A model generated the notes under the pieces. It worked only from the letters and a program-made list of their open reading frames with translations. It did no database searches and had not been told where the DNA came from. From NCBI RefSeq assembly GCF_017498545.1, contig NZ_CP071793.1, positions 4,613,001 to 4,677,000 on the forward strand: DNA of 64,000 bases, read 5' to 3'. This document shows positions 43,341 to 53,049 of this stretch, in pieces. Source of the DNA: Sulfidibacter corallicola (GTDB taxonomy: Bacteria > Acidobacteriota > Holophagae > Acanthopleuribacterales > Acanthopleuribacteraceae). The translations under genes and the position numbers were made by a program. Positions within the stretch are counted from its first letter, which is position 1. Every line of letters begins with the position of its first letter.

Positions 43341-43372
43341 CAGGAGCATTAGAGAAACCAAGGACAATCGTG

Positions 43373-46327
43373 TCAGCAGCCGGTGGCGGGTCCGATATCC
43401 GTCCAGACGTTGGAGGATGCAGGGTTGTCACCCTGGGTCCACCACTTGGCGCGGTAACGGCGGCCGTTGTAGTTGACTTCGTCACCGCCGTTGTAGGCCC
43501 GCGCGGGGTTCCAGGTCTCGCCGCCGCTTTGGTTTTCCCAGACCGAGTTGGTTCCCGGGGTTTCTCCCCGAGTCCACCACAACGCTTTCCAAACCTTGCC
43601 GTCGTGGCTGACCATCTCGCCACCCGTGTAGATCTGGTCGGCGTTCCAAGCCGGGTAGTCGCCGGGATCGGGGCCGCCGCAGCCATCGTCCGGCCGGACA
43701 GTCACGTCGACGGTTGCGCTGTCGGAAAGCGAGCCATCGGAGACCTGGACCTCGAAGGTGAAGGTCGTGTCGGCCGTCACCGCGGGCGCCGTGAAACGGA
43801 GCATGTCCGCGGTGGTGCCATCCGGATCGATGCCGGCGGGCACCGACCACTGAAAGCTCAGGGCGTCTTCGTCCGGATCGTACGAGGCCGAGGCGTCGAT
43901 GACGACGGCATCGCCGGCGGTCACGGTTTGATCGCCACTCACCACCGCTACGGGAGCCCGGTTCGCCGAGGCCGGACGCACCGTCACCGCGACGGCGTCG
44001 GTGTCTTCGAACTCACCATCGGAGACAGTGAGCTCGAAACGGTATTGGGTCTCGGAGGCCACCGACGCCACCTCGAAGGATGGCGTGGCGCCATTGGCAC
44101 CCTCCAACACCACGGTCGGTCCCGTGACCTGCTGCCAGGAGTATTGGAGTGCATCGCCGTCGGGATCGCTGGAAGCCGACCCATCGAGCGCCACCCGGGC
44201 CGGTGCGGTCGCGGCGAGGTCAGAGCCGGCGTTGGCGGTCGGAGGTTGGTTGCGGGGCTTGGGTGCGATGGTGATCACGACCTCGTCGCTGTCGCTGAAC
44301 TCACCGTCGTTCACGGCCAGCTCGAACCGATAGGTCGTGTTCTCCTGCACCTCGGGCGCCTCGAACCCGGCCCGGGCCTGGTCGGCATCGCGAATCGCGA
44401 CAGCCGGGCCGCCGGTTTGGGTCCAGGCGTAGCTCAGCGGATCGCCGTCGGGATCGAAGGAAGCCGAACCGTCGAGGGTCACATCGGCGGGACCCTCGTA
44501 GCGCGCGTCCATGCCGGCGTTGGCGACCGGCGCGGCGTTGCCGGGCTCGACCTCGTAACTCGAAGCCTTGCCATTCAGCACGAAGAGGCGCGGACCGCCG
44601 GAAAAGGTCAGCTTCATCATGCCCTGAAGGGTCACGCTCCCGCCCGCGGGAATGCCCTGCCAACCGGGTCCGGTGATTTCGAAGCGTTGAAAGTCGTCGT
44701 GTTCGCCGGTTTTCGTGAAGGACGCGCCCCAGACCGAGGTCAGGGTGGTGGTTTTGGGCAGGCTGAACCCGAGTTTCCAACCCGGGTCGATCGCATCGGC
44801 GCCGTGGTTATGGAGGGTGAGGGCAAAAGTGTAGTTCGGATGGTCGTAGGTCCCGCCAAAACGAATCTCGTAATCGGCCGTTTCCGCGGGCAGGGGAAAA
44901 GTACTCATGCGCCCGTCGGCCGGACCGGCGCCCTGGAACATCTCGTGGGCCAGGGTGGTCAGGGTCGAACCCATGCGGTATTCGCCGTTGGGGCCCATTT
45001 CGAAGTCGCCGGCCAGCTCCCACATCATGATGCCGCCGAGTCCCTTGTCGATCACGTACTGCACCTTGTGCCGCATGGACTCCTCGTCCTCCAGCGACAG
45101 GAAGACGCGCTTGTTTTCGTTCCAGATGTAGGGCACTTTACTGACATCGTCGAAAAAGCGCTCGTAGGTGCCGCCCAGATCGGGATCGAAACCCCAGTCG
45201 TCGGCGTAGCTCAGGTTCTCCCGGTTGGCCACCAGGTTCTTGAGGTGCCACAACGGGTTGGAACCCGACCCGATCTCCTGGCCGTTCTCGTCCAGATCGT
45301 GCCAGATGTTGTCGATGCCCAACGCACCGCCGCCACTCTGGGCTGCGGAACCGTAGAGCCCGCCGGGCAGGCTGCCCTTGTTGACGTTGCGCCAGCCGCG
45401 CGAATAGTAGGGGATGCCCACGTTCATCTTGGCCGGCGGAATCACGCCGCGAAAATAGCGATAGGCCCAATCCACGTTGAGAACCGGAACGCCCAGCGGC
45501 CGTGTTTCGGGGTCGCGGTCATCGGGCAGCAGTGCCGAGTTGTGTCCGACAAATCCGTTCCAGGCACCGTGGAAGTCGTAGGTCATGATGTTGACGAAGT
45601 CCATGTAGGTCGCGTACTCGCCCATCATCATACCGCCGAGAATCCAAGAGGAAGCAGGCGCGGCCATCGTCAACAGGTAGGATTTCCCATCCTGGGCACT
45701 GGCTTCGTCCAGTTTCCGGCGCAGCAACTTGACCAACTCCATGTAGTCGGCGTACAGCCGACCACGGCGCGGTTCGGAGACGTCGAAATCGTTGGGATTG
45801 CCGGCCTGCGAGGTGGCCGTGGGATATTCGTAGTCGATGTCCAGGCCATCGAAGCCGTAATCGCGCAGGAACTGGACGGCGCTGTCCGCGAAGGCCTCGC
45901 GGCCCGCCGCGGTTTCGCACATCGTATAAAACCCGCGCGACTCGGCCCAGCCGCCCACCGCGATCAGGGTCTTCACGTGGGGATACTGTTCTTTCATGGT
46001 GCTCAGCACGTTGAAGTGACCGAGGTAGGGATATCGATCCGACTGACCCGGCAGGGTCATTTCGATCGCGGCCTCCCGGCTGCTGAAATCGATGCGGTTG
46101 GTTTGCTCGTTGACGCGTGCGAAGGCGTAGTTGAGGTGGGTGACGCGATCCCAAGGGATGTCGGTCGCCAAAAAGGTGGGAAACCCATTGGAACCGTTGC
46201 GCCATTCGGTGAAGTAGCCGACGATGCGCCGCTGTGGGGCGGCATCGCCGGCCAGGGTGATCGGCGCCAGCCAGGCAATGGCGAAAAGCGCCGCGATGTG
46301 GGCCAGATGCAAGGCCTTACGTAGCAT
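43373..46327 (-). CDS. GH18 chitinase with three PKD-like domains and two chitin-binding modules
   Basis: 984 residues. A signal peptide (LRKALHLAHIAALFAIAWLAPITLA) precedes the GH18 barrel with the catalytic signature DGLDIDYEYP (Glu167), IMTYDFHGAW and a conserved IMMWELAGD end. About residues 455-590 form a beta-rich carbohydrate-binding-like domain (LTLHNHGADAIDPGWKLGFS, CBM2-like). Three PKD/Ig-like repeats follow, each with LDGSASFDPDGDPLSYAW-type sequence. Two ChiN/CBM5_12-like modules (YPAWNADQIYTGGEMV, WNPARAYNGGDEV) close the protein. It is secreted for endo-hydrolysis of chitin; the GH20 enzyme at 28671 would finish the degradation. GAGGAGAGAAC precedes the ATG at 46327. Confidence 0.94.
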   Translation of the reverse strand: MLRKALHLAHIAALFAIAWLAPITLAGDAAPQRRIVGYFTEWRNGSNGFPTFLATDIPWDRVTHLNYAFARVNEQTNRIDFSSREAAIEMTLPGQSDRYPYLGHFNVLSTMKEQYPHVKTLIAVGGWAESRGFYTMCETAAGREAFADSAVQFLRDYGFDGLDIDYEYPTATSQAGNPNDFDVSEPRRGRLYADYMELVKLLRRKLDEASAQDGKSYLLTMAAPASSWILGGMMMGEYATYMDFVNIMTYDFHGAWNGFVGHNSALLPDDRDPETRPLGVPVLNVDWAYRYFRGVIPPAKMNVGIPYYSRGWRNVNKGSLPGGLYGSAAQSGGGALGIDNIWHDLDENGQEIGSGSNPLWHLKNLVANRENLSYADDWGFDPDLGGTYERFFDDVSKVPYIWNENKRVFLSLEDEESMRHKVQYVIDKGLGGIMMWELAGDFEMGPNGEYRMGSTLTTLAHEMFQGAGPADGRMSTFPLPAETADYEIRFGGTYDHPNYTFALTLHNHGADAIDPGWKLGFSLPKTTTLTSVWGASFTKTGEHDDFQRFEITGPGWQGIPAGGSVTLQGMMKLTFSGGPRLFVLNGKASSYEVEPGNAAPVANAGMDARYEGPADVTLDGSASFDPDGDPLSYAWTQTGGPAVAIRDADQARAGFEAPEVQENTTYRFELAVNDGEFSDSDEVVITIAPKPRNQPPTANAGSDLAATAPARVALDGSASSDPDGDALQYSWQQVTGPTVVLEGANGATPSFEVASVASETQYRFELTVSDGEFEDTDAVAVTVRPASANRAPVAVVSGDQTVTAGDAVVIDASASYDPDEDALSFQWSVPAGIDPDGTTADMLRFTAPAVTADTTFTFEVQVSDGSLSDSATVDVTVRPDDGCGGPDPGDYPAWNADQIYTGGEMVSHDGKVWKALWWTRGETPGTNSVWENQSGGETWNPARAYNGGDEVNYNGRRYRAKWWTQGDNPASSNVWTDIGPATGC

Positions 46328-46387
46328 AGTTCTCTCCTCAAATATGACCAACTCGGGGGAACGACCACCCCGAGTCGGGGATGGTAC

Positions 46388-47071
46388 TCAGTCCGAATCA
46401 CGATTCGCCCGCCGGATCGGGACACACCGACACCGCGGACGGTCGCGGTGGGTCGAGCCCGGCGAAAGCCAAAAAATCGTGAGTTCGAGCGCGGTCTCCG
46501 ATGCCGGCGGGGTGACATCCATAAACATGGCAACCGGAAGCCGTCGCTCGTCGAAAGGGCTCGACATCGGGGTAGCGCGCACAGCGTTGGGTGCGACCGT
46601 TACCCGTCGTCGGGGGAAGGCGGGCGATGTCACCGCGCGAGGCGGCACGCCCGAGACGGAACCGACCTCGAGATACAGGTCGACGGCGGTCCGGTTTCGG
46701 ATCCGAAAACCCGGGGAAACCGACGCGCCGGCGAACGTCTTCGAGGCATGGGGGGCATCAAGGGGTTGGAACGATTGAATGATGGCCGTTTTCCCGCGAA
46801 CCGGGGAGATTCGCGATGAAAAGGGTGGGGGAAAGGCACGCGCGGCCGGGGCGGCGACGCGTGGAAAAGCCGGGAAGCGGCAGGTAGTTGCGGGATGCGC
46901 CGTGATGGCGGAGGGGTCCCCTGCCCGGCCAACCCGAGTGGGGATGGGGGACGGCGACCCACCGAAGTGGGCCGCCGGAGCCGTGGTCGGGGGGAGACCG
47001 CGGGTTGGGGATGAAATGGCTTTTTGTTCAATCAGTGTACTAAACATGTCAGTGAACGAAGGTAAAGTCAA
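46388..47071 (-). CDS. Possible hypothetical protein upstream of GH18
   Basis: A 227-residue open frame. The N-terminal half is Pro/Ser/Ala-rich and low-complexity; the C-terminal half (from about residue 125) looks protein-like, with alternating beta-strand patterns such as GFRIRNRTAVDLYLEVGS and LPVAMFMDVTPP, and GC-rich third positions. It ends 60 bp upstream of the chitinase start on the same strand. No family is recognised and the start has no clear ribosome site. Competing frames on the other strand are shorter and less biased. It could be an unannotated gene or an accident of high GC. Confidence 0.35.
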   Translation of the reverse strand: MTLPSFTDMFSTLIEQKAISSPTRGLPPTTAPAAHFGGSPSPIPTRVGRAGDPSAITAHPATTCRFPAFPRVAAPAARAFPPPFSSRISPVRGKTAIIQSFQPLDAPHASKTFAGASVSPGFRIRNRTAVDLYLEVGSVSGVPPRAVTSPAFPRRRVTVAPNAVRATPMSSPFDERRLPVAMFMDVTPPASETALELTIFWLSPGSTHRDRPRCRCVPIRRANRDSD

Positions 47072-47721
47072 GCCAAAAACTTGTCAACAGGTGCGCCGCG
47101 GAATCGCGGGAGATGTGAGCAACCCTACACAAGCGGGCAGGTTGCCCCGCGGGAAACAGCAAAAGGCCGATGGTCGGGGGAAATTTGCTATAGTGGCGAA
47201 GAGCGCGGGACCCCGCAGCCCGTCAGGGTGCGGTCCACGGCGCTCGATTTGGATTTCGTCCCGCCCACCTCGCACGCGAGCGCGAGAGAGATGGCGGGCT
47301 CAGTAAATCCGCCACGACGTCGGGCATCCGTTTTTCCCGTAAAATCGTCGAACGCACTACCGCATAAACCCTTTCGTAACGCAGATGCAGCTCGTCCCGA
47401 AGCCCGGAAACGCGAGGATTCCGGAACGGTGACGTGTTTTTTGCGACATTTTTTGTTTGTTCACTTGACAAACTTAACCACGGCTTCACATAATGCTTTC
47501 ACCAAGTCTGCGATCTCTTGCACTCCACCTTACCGGCGCGGCCCTCTCCCCCGAGGGACCCGTCCACTTCCGGGGGCTCTTTTGTTTGTTGCTCTCCTTT
47601 TCTCTTTTTCTCTTCCCCCGTCGGCGGTCCGCGTCGGATCGGTCAAGCGTACCCGTCTCCACTCATCCGGTAGACGACACGAGAGGTTCCGCAAATTTAT
47701 GCAGCACACGGAGGTTTCCCA
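47072..47721 (+). promoter_or_regulatory. Leader and promoter region of the oar-like gene
   Basis: About 650 bp without a supported gene. A near-consensus promoter TTGACA (47465-47470) - 18 bp - CATAAT (47489-47494) points to the receptor gene. A TATAGT box at about 47192 precedes a GC-rich, hairpin-prone stretch and may be another promoter. CCCCCG/CGGGGG pairing before a T-rich run near 47550-47590 could form an attenuator-like hairpin. On the minus strand TTGACA at about 47087 begins a possible promoter toward the chitinase side. Confidence 0.5.
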
Positions 47722-50550
47722 GTGTTGAGACATCATGCTTTGACAAGTCGTCTGGGCGCGTCGGTTCCCCACCCCGCTCCGTCGCCTCACGGGCGCTTCG
47801 CCGCTTTCCTATCCCCGCTTGGTAAGCGACTGGCTCTCGCTCTCGTCCTGTTCCTGCTGTTCCCAATCCCCCAACTTCTCGCTCAATCCAGCAACGCCGC
47901 CGTTCAAGGCCGCGTCGTCGTTCAAGGCAGAGGCGCCCTCGGCGACGCCCCCGTCCTGGCGCGCAATACCGAAACCGGAATGGAATGGACCGCCACCACC
48001 AACAAGGACGGCTATTACTTTTTCCTGTCCATCCCGCCGGGCACCTATGAAATTCGCTTCGAACACGAGGGTTTCGAGCCCCAGATCAAATTGGCCAAGA
48101 TGTTCATCGGACAGAAGGTCGACATCAATTTCGAAGTGACCCCGGGCGGCATCAGCGAAGAGGTGACCGTCACGGCCGAAATCCAGGCGACCGACCTGAC
48201 CAAATCGGACCTATCGATTCCGATCCGCAACGAGCAGATGGAAAAGCTGCCGCTCAACGGCCGCAACTTCCTGGAAGTCGCCACCCTGGCGCCGGGCACC
48301 AAGCCGGCCGCCGGCGGCGCTTCCGGTTCGGGCCTGACCACCGGCGCATCCACCGCGTCCAGCCTGGGCTTCTACGTGGACGGCAGCGATCGCAAGAACG
48401 AGATCGTGGACGGCGGCATGGTCGGCCAGTTCATCAGCTCGTCGAACGCCTTTCCGCTGAGTGCCATTCGCGAGTACCGCGTCGTGACCCAGCTCTACAA
48501 GGCCGAGTTCGCCAAGGCGTCGGGTGGCGTGGTCACGGCGGCCACCAAGTCGGGCACCAACGACCTCAACGGCGAGGTGTTCTTCACCTATCGCGACAAG
48601 GACCTGAACTCCAAAAACGCCTTCGCCAGCGAGAAACCGGCCTACGAGCGCAACCAGATGGGTTTCGCGGTCGGCGGACCGATCGTGAAGGACAAACTGC
48701 ACTATTTCCTGGCCTACGAGGACACCCAGGTGGACGAGTTCTACATTTCGGCGCCGACGGGCGATTTCGCCGATCAGGGCGGCAACTTCCCGATGCCGCA
48801 AAAATCGAAACTGGGCTTCCTGCGGCTGACCTACCAGCCGTCACCAGAGCACTATTTCGACATCTCCCTGGACGATCGCGACGAGTCGAACACGGCGTAC
48901 TGGCTGTGGTGGGCCCAACCCTACACCCAGGATCGCGGTCTGGATTTCACCAACGACGTCACCAACATCAGCGCCAAGTACCAACTGGTGGCCGGCACGG
49001 CACTCCACGAGATCCGCTTCAACAGCCAGGATTACGGCTGGGCGACGGCGACCCTCGCCCAACCGGGACCCGGCCTGCGCTACCCCAGCATCCACATCGG
49101 CCCCTTCTCCCATGCGCCGCAGGATTGGGCCCAGGAACGCTACTCGTTGAACTACGACGTCAGCGTGGGATTGGGCAATCACTTCATCAAGGCCGGCGTG
49201 TCGGCCCAGCGGTTGCGCTATCAGGCCGAACAGCAGCTTTTCCTGAACCCGCAATTCGATTTCGAGACCGATACCGCCACGGTGCCCTACAACGCCAGCA
49301 TCGGTGTCGGTGACCCGGGCGTCGCCAAGTACAACACCCAATACGGCCTCTTCATTCAAGACGATTGGAAGGTCAACGACAAACTCACCCTGAGCATGGG
49401 CATCCGCTACGACTATGAAACCAACATGCTCAACAACGACTTCGTCACCCCCGCCGACGTACGCGCGGATCTCACGCCCTACTTCGACGAACGCTACTTC
49501 TCCGACGGCAGCAATCGCGATCCGTTCACCGGCGCGCTTCAGCCGCGGCTCGGCCTCTCCTACGACATCAGCGGCGACGGCACCCGCTTCCTGACGGCCG
49601 GCGTGGGCATCTTCTACGACCGCACCATCTGGAACGTGGCCTCCGACGAAGCCCTGCGCTACACCTACAAAATCTTCAACATCCGCTTCTCGGAAGACGG
49701 TGCCAACAATTCGCTGGTATGGGACGACGCCTACTTCGAGCGCGACAACCTGCTGGACCTGATCGCCAGCGGTGAAACCGATCCGCCGGAAGTCTTCCTG
49801 ATCCCCGACGACCTGAAGCCGCCCAAGACGATTCAGTTCAGCGTGGGCTACCGCCAGAAAATTCAGGACGCCACCCTCAGCGTGAGCTACGTGGGTGTGC
49901 GCGGATCCAACGAAACCGCGGTCTACGACGCCAACGCCAACGGCCAAATTCCCGGCTACGGCAAGGTGAACGTCTGGACGGACGAGGGCAACTCCTGGTT
50001 CGACGCCTTCTACCTCTTCTTCGACCGTCCCTACAAAGACGGTTGGTTCGGCCAGGTGTCCTACACCCTGGGCTGGGCCGACAACGAGTCCGATTCGCTC
50101 TACCACGGCTACTGGCGCTACACCAGTGAAGACATGCTGGAACGCGCGCCGGCCCTGACCGACGAGCGTCATCGGGTTTCGGTCAACGTCGGGTTCGACC
50201 TGCCCTGGAAAATGCAGGTCAGCGGCTGGGGCACCTACGCCACCGGCACGCCCTACGAGGTCATCGTGGGCTCCGACGTCAACGGCGACGGCTTCGTGAA
50301 CAACGACTATCCCGAGGGCGAAGGCCGCAACTCGGGCCGCAAGGACGCCACGAAGGTGCTCAACCTGCGTCTCTCCAAAAAGGTGACGCTACGCCAGATC
50401 GGGCTCAACGTCTACGTCGACGCCTTCAACGTGTTCGACTGGGAAAACTACACTTCCTACATCAACAACCAACAATCGGCCAGCTTCGGGCAAGCGAGCG
50501 CGGCCGGCGATCCCCGCCAGATCCAGGTGGGCGGCACCTTTACGTTCTAA
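47722..50550 (+). CDS. Oar-like TonB-dependent outer-membrane receptor with carboxypeptidase regulatory domain
   Basis: 942 residues. GTG start with GGAGG seven bases upstream. A signal peptide (LALALVLFLLFPIPQLLAQ, about residues 37-55) is followed by a CarboxypepD_reg-like beta-sandwich (VQGRVVVQGRG to YEIRFEHEGFEP). A plug region (IRNEQMEKLPLNGRNFLEVA, residues ~165-185) and a large barrel follow, ending with IQVGGTFTF. The Oar/Cna-B-type TonB receptors are abundant in Acidobacteriota and Bacteroidota and import large oligomers. Its divergence from the chitinase gene hints at chito-oligosaccharide uptake (inference). It is monocistronic; the terminator lies 300 bp downstream because a MITE copy intervenes. 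Confidence 0.9.
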   Translation: MLRHHALTSRLGASVPHPAPSPHGRFAAFLSPLGKRLALALVLFLLFPIPQLLAQSSNAAVQGRVVVQGRGALGDAPVLARNTETGMEWTATTNKDGYYFFLSIPPGTYEIRFEHEGFEPQIKLAKMFIGQKVDINFEVTPGGISEEVTVTAEIQATDLTKSDLSIPIRNEQMEKLPLNGRNFLEVATLAPGTKPAAGGASGSGLTTGASTASSLGFYVDGSDRKNEIVDGGMVGQFISSSNAFPLSAIREYRVVTQLYKAEFAKASGGVVTAATKSGTNDLNGEVFFTYRDKDLNSKNAFASEKPAYERNQMGFAVGGPIVKDKLHYFLAYEDTQVDEFYISAPTGDFADQGGNFPMPQKSKLGFLRLTYQPSPEHYFDISLDDRDESNTAYWLWWAQPYTQDRGLDFTNDVTNISAKYQLVAGTALHEIRFNSQDYGWATATLAQPGPGLRYPSIHIGPFSHAPQDWAQERYSLNYDVSVGLGNHFIKAGVSAQRLRYQAEQQLFLNPQFDFETDTATVPYNASIGVGDPGVAKYNTQYGLFIQDDWKVNDKLTLSMGIRYDYETNMLNNDFVTPADVRADLTPYFDERYFSDGSNRDPFTGALQPRLGLSYDISGDGTRFLTAGVGIFYDRTIWNVASDEALRYTYKIFNIRFSEDGANNSLVWDDAYFERDNLLDLIASGETDPPEVFLIPDDLKPPKTIQFSVGYRQKIQDATLSVSYVGVRGSNETAVYDANANGQIPGYGKVNVWTDEGNSWFDAFYLFFDRPYKDGWFGQVSYTLGWADNESDSLYHGYWRYTSEDMLERAPALTDERHRVSVNVGFDLPWKMQVSGWGTYATGTPYEVIVGSDVNGDGFVNNDYPEGEGRNSGRKDATKVLNLRLSKKVTLRQIGLNVYVDAFNVFDWENYTSYINNQQSASFGQASAAGDPRQIQVGGTFTF

Positions 50551-50554
50551 CCAG

Positions 50555-50754
50555 GGCCCATTCGGTAACGAAAAGGGCGAAACCGCCCAATTCGTTCGCC
50601 TGGATGGGTACGCCATCGGCCCTCGGGCGTCAGGTCTCAGCAACATACTTGTTCACAGGTAATTAACTGACACCTGACACCTGGCTGCCGATACCGGGTC
50701 GCAAGCGTTTCCGAGGTGCCGATTCCTCGATGAAGCCCTATTTCCGGATGGGCA
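50555..50754. mobile_element. Decayed MITE copy between oar stop and terminator
   Basis: About 200 bp alignable with the intact element at 59268-59474 over its full length. Shared blocks include GCCCAT at the left end, TGGATGGG plus ACGC, CAGCAACATACTTGTTC against CAGCAAGATACTTGTTC, AGGTAATTA, CTGA-ACCTGA, and GGATGGGCA at the right end. The terminal repeats are imperfect and no target duplication is visible, so this copy is older. It begins four bases after the oar stop codon. Confidence 0.75.
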
Positions 50755-50841
50755 CAAACGAATCCTAGTGAGGCGGCGGGCTTGCTCCAGCCAGGTGAGT
50801 CGCCTCGATCCGGCTGACGTTGTGAAAACGTCAAAACCTTC

Positions 50842-50878
50842 GGGGGTCGTGCGCTCAGGGCGCTCGGCCCCCTTTTTT
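50842..50878 (+). terminator. Rho-independent terminator downstream of oar/MITE
   Basis: GGGGGTCGTGCGC - TCAG - GGCGCTCGGCCCCC forms a long stem with two mismatches, followed by six T residues (50873-50878). It is probably the original oar terminator displaced by the MITE. Confidence 0.85.
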
Positions 50879-51012
50879 CGTGTCGGGGAATGGGGCCGCA
50901 TCGAACGCTTTCGGCCTTCCATCGAACAACCGCGGGAAACGGGAGATCATCGGTTTTGTCCCCTCGGAAATTCTGACGAAAAACGCAGCCGCTACCCCTT
51001 GCCGCAAATTCT

Positions 51013-51021
51013 TGCTATGAT
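51013..51021 (+). promoter_or_regulatory. Extended -10 promoter for the transketolase operon
   Basis: TGCTATGAT is an extended -10 element (TGn plus five of six in the hexamer), about 90 bases before the transketolase start. No good -35 box was seen, which is tolerated by extended -10 promoters. Confidence 0.45.
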
Positions 51022-51114
51022 CTAGTAAATTTTACTGCCCTCTTTCCACCAGCGTTCCCGCCAAACCGGATTCGTCGATCGTTTCCGGTCGAGCCGCGAA
51101 AAGAGTCCTTTCCG

Positions 51115-52005
51115 ATGTCAGTTACCCCTGTCGCCACGGCATCCGAACAACGCCGCATGGCTCTTCATGTCAGGCGCTTGCTTCTGGCCATGATCTACCA
51201 TGCCGGCTCTGGATATCCGGGTGGAGCGCTTTCCGCGACCGATATCCTGGTCCACCTGTACTCCCAGTGCCTGGCCACCACGGCGGAGGCCATGGCGGAG
51301 CCGGATCGACCGCGGTTCGTGCTTTCCAAGGGGCACGCGTGCGCGGCGCTCTACGCGGTGGCCGCCCTGAAGGGCCTGCTTCCGCTCGACGCCCTGACCT
51401 CGTTCCGAAAGATCAACGGGACCCTGCAGGGACATCCGCACGTGAAGACGACCCCCTTCGTGGAAGCCAGCACGGGCTCCCTGGGCCAGGGGTTTTCGGT
51501 CGCAGTGGGCATGGCGGTCGGCTATCGCCATCACCACTACCGCAACCCCATTTTCGCGATGCTCGGCGACGGCGAGCTTCAGGAAGGGCAGGTATGGGAA
51601 GCGGCCATGCTGGCCGGTCACTACCAACTGGACCGGCTCTGCGTGTTCATCGATTACAACAAATTGCAACGCGGCGATTTGAACCAGAACATCATCGGGC
51701 TGGAACCCCTGCTGGAAAAATGGCGCGCCTTCGGCTGGCAGGCACTCAACGTGGACGGCCACGATTTCGAACAGCTCGAAATGGGCGTGAACCTGTTCAT
51801 GCGCACCGCCGGGGTGCCCACCGTGCTGGTGGCCCACACCATCAAGGGCAAAGGCGTGCGCTACATGGAGGGCGTGGCGAAATGGCACGGCAGCGTGTGC
51901 CTCAGCTCCAGCAACCTGCGTCAGGCCCTACTCGATCTGAACACCGATGAAGCCGAAATCCCCGCGTTCCTCGATGGCTCGGTCTTCGCCGGGGAAGCGG
52001 GGTGA
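51115..52005 (+). CDS. Transketolase, N-terminal (TPP-binding) subunit
   Basis: 296 residues, half the size of full transketolase, as in split archaeal and actinobacterial-type enzymes. The thiamine diphosphate motif GDGELQEGQVWEAAMLAGHY with its downstream Asn in IDYNKLQ lies at about residues 149-184. The His cluster SKGHACAALY and LQGHPHVK matches the substrate and cofactor sites. It pairs with the next gene, which overlaps it by four bases. Transketolase moves C2 units between sugars; split forms also make unusual sugars or DXS-like products. A C7/C5 sugar role would fit the heptose theme, but this is inference. Confidence 0.92.
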   Translation: MSVTPVATASEQRRMALHVRRLLLAMIYHAGSGYPGGALSATDILVHLYSQCLATTAEAMAEPDRPRFVLSKGHACAALYAVAALKGLLPLDALTSFRKINGTLQGHPHVKTTPFVEASTGSLGQGFSVAVGMAVGYRHHHYRNPIFAMLGDGELQEGQVWEAAMLAGHYQLDRLCVFIDYNKLQRGDLNQNIIGLEPLLEKWRAFGWQALNVDGHDFEQLEMGVNLFMRTAGVPTVLVAHTIKGKGVRYMEGVAKWHGSVCLSSSNLRQALLDLNTDEAEIPAFLDGSVFAGEAG

Positions 52006-52976
52006 CGATGGACCTTTCACCTCCCCCGTCGCGCGATCGCCCCGGAGAATCGCTGAAGGAGGCGTTCGGCCGCGCGCTGGTGCGCCTGGGCAAGACCTAC
52101 CCGAATTTCGTGGTGCTGGACAGCGATGTGGCGGGTGTTTCGGGAACCCATCACTTCCGCCGCGCCTTCGGCGATCGCTTCTACCAGTGCGGTATCGCCG
52201 AGCAGAACATGGTCTCCCTCGCAGCCGGCATGAGTGCGGTCGGCCTACCGGTCCTGGTGTCGACCTATGCGGTCTACTGCCTGCGCTCGCTGGAGCAGGT
52301 TCGCCAATCGGTGGCCTATCCCCATCGCAACGTCAAAATCGTGGCCAGCCATTCGGGCTTGGACGTGGGCCCCGACGGCGCCTCCACCCAATGTGTCGAA
52401 GATTTGGCGGCATTTCGCGCCATTCCCGGCATGGTGGTGCTGTCGCCGGCCGATCCCCACGAGGTGGCCCAGGCCACCGAGGCGATTCTCAAATACCCCG
52501 GCCCGGTCTACATGCGGACCGGTCAAAGCTCGGCCCGATCGATCATGCCCCCGGACCAGGCCTTCACCATCGGTAGAGCCACCGTGCTTCGCGACGGCCG
52601 AGACGCCACGCTGGTCGCCTGCGGCACCATGGTGGCCAAGGCGCTCGACGCGGCCGAATCGCTGGTCGACCAGGGCCTCGACGTGCGCGTGGTCAACATG
52701 GCCACCATCAAACCCATCGATCAGACCTGCCTGCTCACCTGCGCCCGCGAGACCGGCTGTTTCATCACCGCCGAAGACCACAACGTCTTCGCCGGCTTGG
52801 GCGGCGCCGTGGCCGAAGTCTTGGCGCAACACATGCCCTGTCCCCTGGAAATGATCGGCGTCGACGACACCTTCGGCGAATCGGGCGAACCCGAAGAACT
52901 CGCCGAAAAATACGGTCTCACCGAAGCCGCCATCGTCGCCGCGGTGCTGCGCGCGGTCGCCCGCAAGAGACGTTGA
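52002..52976 (+). CDS. Transketolase, C-terminal subunit
   Basis: 324 residues comprising the pyrimidine-binding and C-terminal domains. It has LDSDVAGVSGT, the catalytic-Glu region FYQCGIAEQNMVSLAAGM (about residues 60-77), HSGLDVGPDGASTQCVEDL and VYMRTGQS. The GTG at 52002 gives a four-base overlap with the upstream stop; an ATG two codons later (52008) is equally possible. With the N-terminal subunit it should form an alpha2-beta2 enzyme. The stretch between it and the next gene is 73 bp, so the ATP-grasp gene may belong to the same transcript. Confidence 0.92.
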   Translation: MTMDLSPPPSRDRPGESLKEAFGRALVRLGKTYPNFVVLDSDVAGVSGTHHFRRAFGDRFYQCGIAEQNMVSLAAGMSAVGLPVLVSTYAVYCLRSLEQVRQSVAYPHRNVKIVASHSGLDVGPDGASTQCVEDLAAFRAIPGMVVLSPADPHEVAQATEAILKYPGPVYMRTGQSSARSIMPPDQAFTIGRATVLRDGRDATLVACGTMVAKALDAAESLVDQGLDVRVVNMATIKPIDQTCLLTCARETGCFITAEDHNVFAGLGGAVAEVLAQHMPCPLEMIGVDDTFGESGEPEELAEKYGLTEAAIVAAVLRAVARKRR

Positions 52977-53049
52977 TCCGGTGCACGCTTCACCTCTCCC
53001 CCTGCGCCGAGAACCTTTTTTACGCTATGCTTTTCGAACGAGGTGAATC

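Noticed and set aside
43256..46324. A 1022-codon open frame antisense to the GH18 chitinase
   Set aside because: It is a high-GC shadow: Val/Gly/Ala/Arg-rich without domain motifs, and it mirrors the well-supported chitinase frame.
48841..50172. A 443-codon frame antisense to the oar-like gene
   Set aside because: Its composition reflects the complement of a GC-rich coding strand; no recognisable domain.
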